NCBI GenBank assembly: GCA_964512325.1
Contig: CAZEGN010000004.1
Span: forward strand, 1 to 64,000
Length of the DNA stretch: 64,000 nucleotides
DNA from: JACQZO01 sp964512325
GTDB lineage: Bacteria > Patescibacteriota > Gracilibacteria > RBG-16-42-10
Direction of reading: 5' to 3'
Shown: positions 60,832 through 64,000 of the stretch, piece after piece
Numbering within the stretch: position 1 is the first letter of the stretch
Layout of the letters: every line of letters starts with the position of its first letter
Notes under the pieces: model-generated
Seen by the model: the letters and a program-made list of their open reading frames with translations, nothing else
Database searches by the model: none
What the model was told of the DNA's origin: nothing
Made by a program: the position numbers and the translations under genes

Positions 60832-61443
60832 ATGAAAGAACTGCCGCCTAATATAGATCAGCTTTGTGAACGTTATGTTGGTGCATTGAGTGATCTTAAT
60901 AAGAGTACAAAAGCTCGAGAAGCTCTCTTTCGTTTGCGAGGTTTTTTGACAAAGGCTCTTACAAGAGCTGAAAAAGACACGGTTTCTGCTAAAGCTGCAA
61001 TTAACAAATGGAGTGCTGACACAGATGCTTTGCTAATACAATATTGCCCTACTGATAGTCCTCGCTCAGCTGATTACGATGAGGCTATGTCTACGGTAGA
61101 TAATATCAGGGTACAAATGCTGCATATTATTGATCCCAATGAAAGAGCAGAGCCATCTTCACCAAACCTTACGGTTCCTACTACTTTGCTGGCTGATGAG
61201 GAGAAAAAGATGGTTGCCAAGTTGAAACTACCTCACAAAGCTGCAGAAAAGGTTGTAGAAATTATCGAAGATATAAAAAGAGGCAATAAAATGGGGTATG
61301 AAATTAAGTGGCTTGAAGGATATGATACAAGATTTAGAGTGAAATGGGGTAAATTAAGAATAGTGTTCGATATGAGAACAAAACCTGAAAAAGTAATTGA
61401 TATTGCTTTCCGTAAAGAAGCTTACGAAACCTCTAGAAATTAG
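60832..61443 (+). CDS. Last-cassette cargo: helical protein with RelE/ParE-like C-terminus
   Basis: About 203 residues from the ATG at 60832 (an ATG 14 codons earlier, 60790, is possible). The N-terminal 130 residues are helical. The C-terminal ~75 residues (KLPHKAAEKVVEIIEDIKRG, GYDTRFRVKWGKLRIVFDM, IAFRKEAYE) follow the RelE/ParE toxin fold pattern. No antitoxin gene is next to it; the helical part might mask the toxin domain (inference). It is the only gene between the recombinase and tmRNA. Confidence 0.65.
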   Translation: MKELPPNIDQLCERYVGALSDLNKSTKAREALFRLRGFLTKALTRAEKDTVSAKAAINKWSADTDALLIQYCPTDSPRSADYDEAMSTVDNIRVQMLHIIDPNERAEPSSPNLTVPTTLLADEEKKMVAKLKLPHKAAEKVVEIIEDIKRGNKMGYEIKWLEGYDTRFRVKWGKLRIVFDMRTKPEKVIDIAFRKEAYETSRN

Positions 61444-61475
61444 TTCTTTTCTCTACTTTAAGCCATTCCTGGAGT

Positions 61476-61488
61476 TGGTGGAGATGGG
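61476..61488 (+). repeat. Attachment core shared by tmRNA and cassettes
   Basis: TGGTGGAGATGGG, identical to the bases at 60589-60601 in the recombinase gene and, with C for T at one position, to modules D, E and F. In this orientation the bases that follow (cgg aat cga acc gcc gta taa) would end a recombinase frame as GGDGRNRTAV and stop. Confidence 0.8.
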
Positions 61489-61887
61489 CGGAATCGAACC
61501 GCCGTATAAGAAGAACTAAGGTAACCCTCTACGTTTGTAGTTTATTTTGATTACGCTTCATGAATAAAAAATAAACAAAAAACTCAGGAAGCGTTTTTCC
61601 CTAAATATTCGCTACTGCGGGAAAAGAAGTAGCGAAGACTATCAAAAGGTTGCGATAATGACAGTCTGGATAGTCACATCCATGTCTTTACCGTCTCCCA
61701 CAAAAAGGCAGGAGAGATTGCTTGTGAACTAAGCAGCGTACGCCATTACTGGTGAACCATACTCAGCGTCACGAGCAAGTGCTAAAGAGTTAGCAGTTGT
61801 TTGTCCCTCTACGGATCTGACGGGAGTAGAGAGATCCCGTAAACGCCAGTTACGCTAGTTACCTTCCTAGCAAAACCGATCATCCCC
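61476..61887 (-). ncRNA. ssrA: Transfer-messenger RNA (tmRNA), cassette attachment site
   Basis: The tRNA-like ends match: 5' GGGGATG (61887-61881) pairs with CATCTCC, then ACCA ends at 61476, so CCA is encoded. The T-arm is GGCGG TTCGATT CCGCC. Inside, a tag frame on the minus strand ends ...GSPVMAYAA and TAG; the resume codon is uncertain. It rescues stalled ribosomes with SmpB. The last 13 bases (CCCATCTCCACCA) are the complement of the core that starts every cassette, making the 3' end of ssrA the chromosomal insertion site. The gene remains intact after the insertions. Confidence 0.92.
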
Positions 61888-61907
61888 AAATTGGTAAAGA
61901 ACAAAAA

Positions 61908-61936
61908 TACCCTGTACCAGAAGTCGGTACAGGGTA
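61908..61936 (-). terminator. Intrinsic terminator between the SIMPL gene and tmRNA
   Basis: TACCCTGTACC and GGTACAGGGTA form a perfect 11-bp stem around 7 bases; on the minus strand it is followed by TTTTT. It ends the SIMPL gene 36 bp after its stop. Confidence 0.8.
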
Positions 61937-61971
61937 AATTATATACAAAAATGAATTAAATTGCGAAGCGA

Positions 61972-62772
61972 CTAGTAAATCTCGTAAGTTACAGAGACGT
62001 TTGCAATTACTTCCTGGCTGCCTGGTTGTAAAATAGGTCCTGTGCTTTGATCATCCATGCTGCCGCCACCTACCTTAACACCATCCATCGCTGCAGGGTT
62101 CATGCTTGTTACCTCACGATAGTAAGGATCTGGATATGGAGCATAGTTATAGGTGTCATCAGAAAAGCTTACAATGCGACCTAGTCCAACGCCAGCTTGG
62201 CGGGCAAGGGTTTGAGCCTTTTCACGTGCCTTGTCAAATGCCTTTGCTCTTGCTTGGCTTAACAAAGTTTCAGGTTCATCAATAGTAAAAATAATCTGTC
62301 CTGCTTGGTTGGCGCCGCTATCAGTTGCCTTTTGTACAATCTCACCTGCTTTATCAATCATGCGAATCTTAACCTCAAGTCCCTGTTCAAGACTGTAGCC
62401 AATAATGCGAGGATTGGCAGTATTATTGTAATCGTATTGAGGACTTAAATAATAAGTAGTGCTGCGAATATCTTTTTCTTCGATGCCTGCACCTTTAAGT
62501 ACAGTGATAACTGCATTCATCTTAGTGGTATTATCCTTGGTTACCATTGCCACAGTAGAGCCACGACTAACTACAGAGAGGTCGATTTGAGCAATGTCTG
62601 GTTTCGCTTGTACCTTGCCTTCACCACTTACAATGATTGTGTTCTTGTAAAGTTCATGTTGATCACGATATGACTTTACAGAAGAGATTGCTACATTGAT
62701 TGAAAGTAGCACCAAGAAAACGGCCAGCAATATACCAATTGTTCTGCCCAATGCTGTCTTAAAGAACTCCAT
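61972..62772 (-). CDS. SIMPL-domain (DUF541) membrane-anchored protein
   Basis: A 266-residue protein with one N-terminal helix (TIGILLAVFLVLLSINVAIS) and a SIMPL domain (IVSGEGKVQAKPDIAQIDL at about 47, YYLSPQYDYN, IGYSLEQGLEVKI, ARAKAFDKAREKAQTLARQA). Family members (BP26, YggE) form outer rings and protect against stress; the exact role is unknown. Complete. Confidence 0.9.
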   Translation of the reverse strand: MEFFKTALGRTIGILLAVFLVLLSINVAISSVKSYRDQHELYKNTIIVSGEGKVQAKPDIAQIDLSVVSRGSTVAMVTKDNTTKMNAVITVLKGAGIEEKDIRSTTYYLSPQYDYNNTANPRIIGYSLEQGLEVKIRMIDKAGEIVQKATDSGANQAGQIIFTIDEPETLLSQARAKAFDKAREKAQTLARQAGVGLGRIVSFSDDTYNYAPYPDPYYREVTSMNPAAMDGVKVGGGSMDDQSTGPILQPGSQEVIANVSVTYEIY

Positions 62773-62834
62773 GAAATAAAGTTAATTGCGTGAAATATTT
62801 TACTGCCAGCTCGCTAGCAAGGCAAATACTTTTC

Positions 62835-63998
62835 CTATTCTTCGTAAATCTTTTGCTGTGGAGTATTGGTCGGAAAATAGGCTTGCTTTACTTTGTGACC
62901 AGGAAAATCATGGGGATAGAGATAGTCTTTTGAGCCTTCTTTGGTTAGATGCTGAGGCACATTGAGTAGGGGATTGTTTTTGATATACTCAGTTGCTTTG
63001 CCCATTGCTCTGGTGACATCATTATTCTTTGGCGCTTGGGCGAGATATATACAAGCATGGGCTAGAAAAAACTTTCCTTCTGGATACCCTACATTGATAA
63101 AGGCCTGGAAAGCGGCATTAACGAAAGTCAAAGCTTGTGGATCTGCCATACCCACATCTTCTGAAGCCAAAATAAGCATGCGGCGAAAAATGAACTTTGG
63201 ATCTTCACCCGCTTCTACCATTTTCCATAGCCAAATGAGGCTGGCGTCAATATCACTTCCTCGCAGACTTTTGATGAAGGCTGAAATGGTATTGTAGTGC
63301 TCATCGCTTTTTTTATCATAACGAAGCGTGTGCTTGTCGAGAAACTGTCGAATCGTGGCAATATTAGTTTGATATCTTTTGCTTTCGATGAGCAGTTGGA
63401 GAGAGGTGAGTAAACTGCGGGCGTCACCGGCAGCCACTTTTACTAAATAGTCTTTTACTTCTTGGGTGAGAATGCCTTTGCTTTGGTAACGTTCTTCTAA
63501 GGCTCGATCCAAAATTTTAAGTAATGCTGGATCCGTGAGTGATTTCAGCCGATAAACCGTGAGGCGTGACAGTAGTGCTGCATTGATTTCATAAGATGGA
63601 TTTTCGGTCGTAGCACCGATTAAAATAATGTCCCCACTCTCTACAAATGGCAGCAAGGTGTCTTGCTGTGCTTTGTTAAAGCGGTGAATTTCATCAATGA
63701 AAATTACGGTTTGCTTGCCATAAGCCTTAAACCTTTCCTTGGCTTGTTCTGCATGTTTCCTTAGATCTTTTACTTTGGCATCAGTGGCATTGAGTTCCAC
63801 AAAATTAGCGTCAAGCGTATTTGCCAAAATAGAGGCTAAGCTGGTTTTTCCAGTACCGGGCGGGCCATGCAAAATAAATGAATGTAATACACCTGCTTCA
63901 AGCAGTTTTGTTAAGCTACCCTCTGGACCAATGATGTGTTCTTGTCCATAAAAGTCGGCAAATTTCCGCGGACGTAATTGATGTGCTAAAGGGAGCAT
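62835..63998 (-). CDS. rarA: Replication-associated recombination protein A (MgsA/RarA)
   Basis: A 387-residue AAA+ ATPase that acts at stalled forks. Walker A GPPGTGKTSLAS is at about 45-56, the DEIHRFNKAQQDTLLP block at about 101-116, sensor 1 GATTENPSYEINAALLSR, and the C-terminal MgsA part (HACIYLAQAPKNN, YPHDFPG). The ATG lies 2 bp from the window end; further upstream sequence is not visible, but MLPLAHQLRPRKFADFYGQ fits the family start. Confidence 0.95.
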   Translation of the reverse strand: MLPLAHQLRPRKFADFYGQEHIIGPEGSLTKLLEAGVLHSFILHGPPGTGKTSLASILANTLDANFVELNATDAKVKDLRKHAEQAKERFKAYGKQTVIFIDEIHRFNKAQQDTLLPFVESGDIILIGATTENPSYEINAALLSRLTVYRLKSLTDPALLKILDRALEERYQSKGILTQEVKDYLVKVAAGDARSLLTSLQLLIESKRYQTNIATIRQFLDKHTLRYDKKSDEHYNTISAFIKSLRGSDIDASLIWLWKMVEAGEDPKFIFRRMLILASEDVGMADPQALTFVNAAFQAFINVGYPEGKFFLAHACIYLAQAPKNNDVTRAMGKATEYIKNNPLLNVPQHLTKEGSKDYLYPHDFPGHKVKQAYFPTNTPQQKIYEE

Positions 63999-64000
63999 GA

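Larger units (their letters stand above)
42767..61488 (+). mobile_element. Tandem serine-recombinase gene-cassette array at tmRNA
   Basis: Six or more units, each [core TGGTGGAGAYGGG][174-bp recombinase-tail module][cargo gene(s)], repeat head to tail and end at the tmRNA 3' terminus, where the same 13 bases are part of ssrA. Modules start at 42767, 44147, 45166, 46671, 48124, 49003, (decayed) 49867 and 60590, and the last core is at 61476-61488. Only one full recombinase (58940-60763) is present; the other units carry just the tail. Cargo is in both orientations and appears to have its own promoters. The left edge may reach 40.2 kb. Confidence 0.8.

Noticed and set aside
1..64000. Reassigned TGA (code 25)
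   Set aside because: Conserved genes such as the second ABC half end naturally at TGA and no conserved gene shows an in-frame TGA.

Overview
The window looks like a chromosomal segment of a Patescibacteria (CPR) bacterium, roughly 40% GC, using the standard genetic code (TGA is an ordinary stop; long conserved genes have no in-frame TGA, which argues against Gracilibacteria/Absconditabacteria code 25). Supporting this are an archaeal-like short UMP kinase, a DUF4012 protein, a Cys-rich 'NCxxCxG...LRNKEY' repeat protein common in CPR genomes, an EF-P with a MQQRK loop tip, very tight gene packing and few Shine-Dalgarno sites. The exact lineage is not determined. An acyl-CoA desaturase, cyclopropane synthase, MurC and a flavin electron-transfer cluster suggest a less reduced CPR lineage such as the Peregrinibacteria side (inference).

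Layout. 1-12.4 kb: mostly minus-strand housekeeping genes. One run holds fur, murC, cfa, dus, a PKD-7TM protein and an ATP-grasp/DUF1704 fusion; then come dnaB, dnaX, rnhA and efp. 12.8-31.6 kb: Fe-S assembly (NifU-like, NifS), mutM, an L,D-transpeptidase, a release-factor-like protein, csaA, Nudix enzymes, a heterodimeric ABC exporter, an FMN-binding protein / ApbE / RnfD-FNR cluster, a transglutaminase-like protein, recQ, a desaturase and pyrH. 31.7-40 kb: a YrdC-family gene, a deaminase, a Nudix gene, a 5'-truncated queuosine-salvage gene, a C39-like protein, an MFS transporter, an Ldh-family oxidoreductase and several unknowns. 61.4-64 kb: tmRNA, a SIMPL protein and rarA.

The most unusual part is about 42.8-61.5 kb: a tandem array of gene cassettes stacked at the 3' end of tmRNA (ssrA, minus strand). 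Each cassette begins with the same module. Its first 13 bases (TGGTGGAGAYGGG) are the complement of the tmRNA 3' terminus including CCA, and it continues as a 174-bp stretch that is the 3' coding end (57 codons plus stop) of a large serine recombinase. One intact copy is fused in frame to the only full recombinase (58940-60763). Four copies have exactly 174 bp, a fifth has 174 bp with one nonsense mutation, and two are slightly decayed. Each is followed by one or two unrelated cargo genes in either orientation and then the next module. The attachment core therefore lies inside the recombinase reading frame, so integration cuts off the enzyme's C-terminal tail and an incoming cassette supplies a new one. 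This resembles an integron in logic (one recombinase, many promoter-bearing cassettes, one chromosomal site) but is built on a serine recombinase and tmRNA. I know of no described system with this arrangement.

The cargo includes unknown soluble proteins, an S-layer-homology protein, a GIY-YIG protein, membrane proteins, a guanylate-kinase-like enzyme, a RelE-like protein, and one long (about 10.7 kb) recombinase-bearing unit with zinc-ribbon, Nudix, HExxH, DUF4012, glycosyltransferase-TPR, lipoprotein and ImmA-like genes plus a structured RNA leader.
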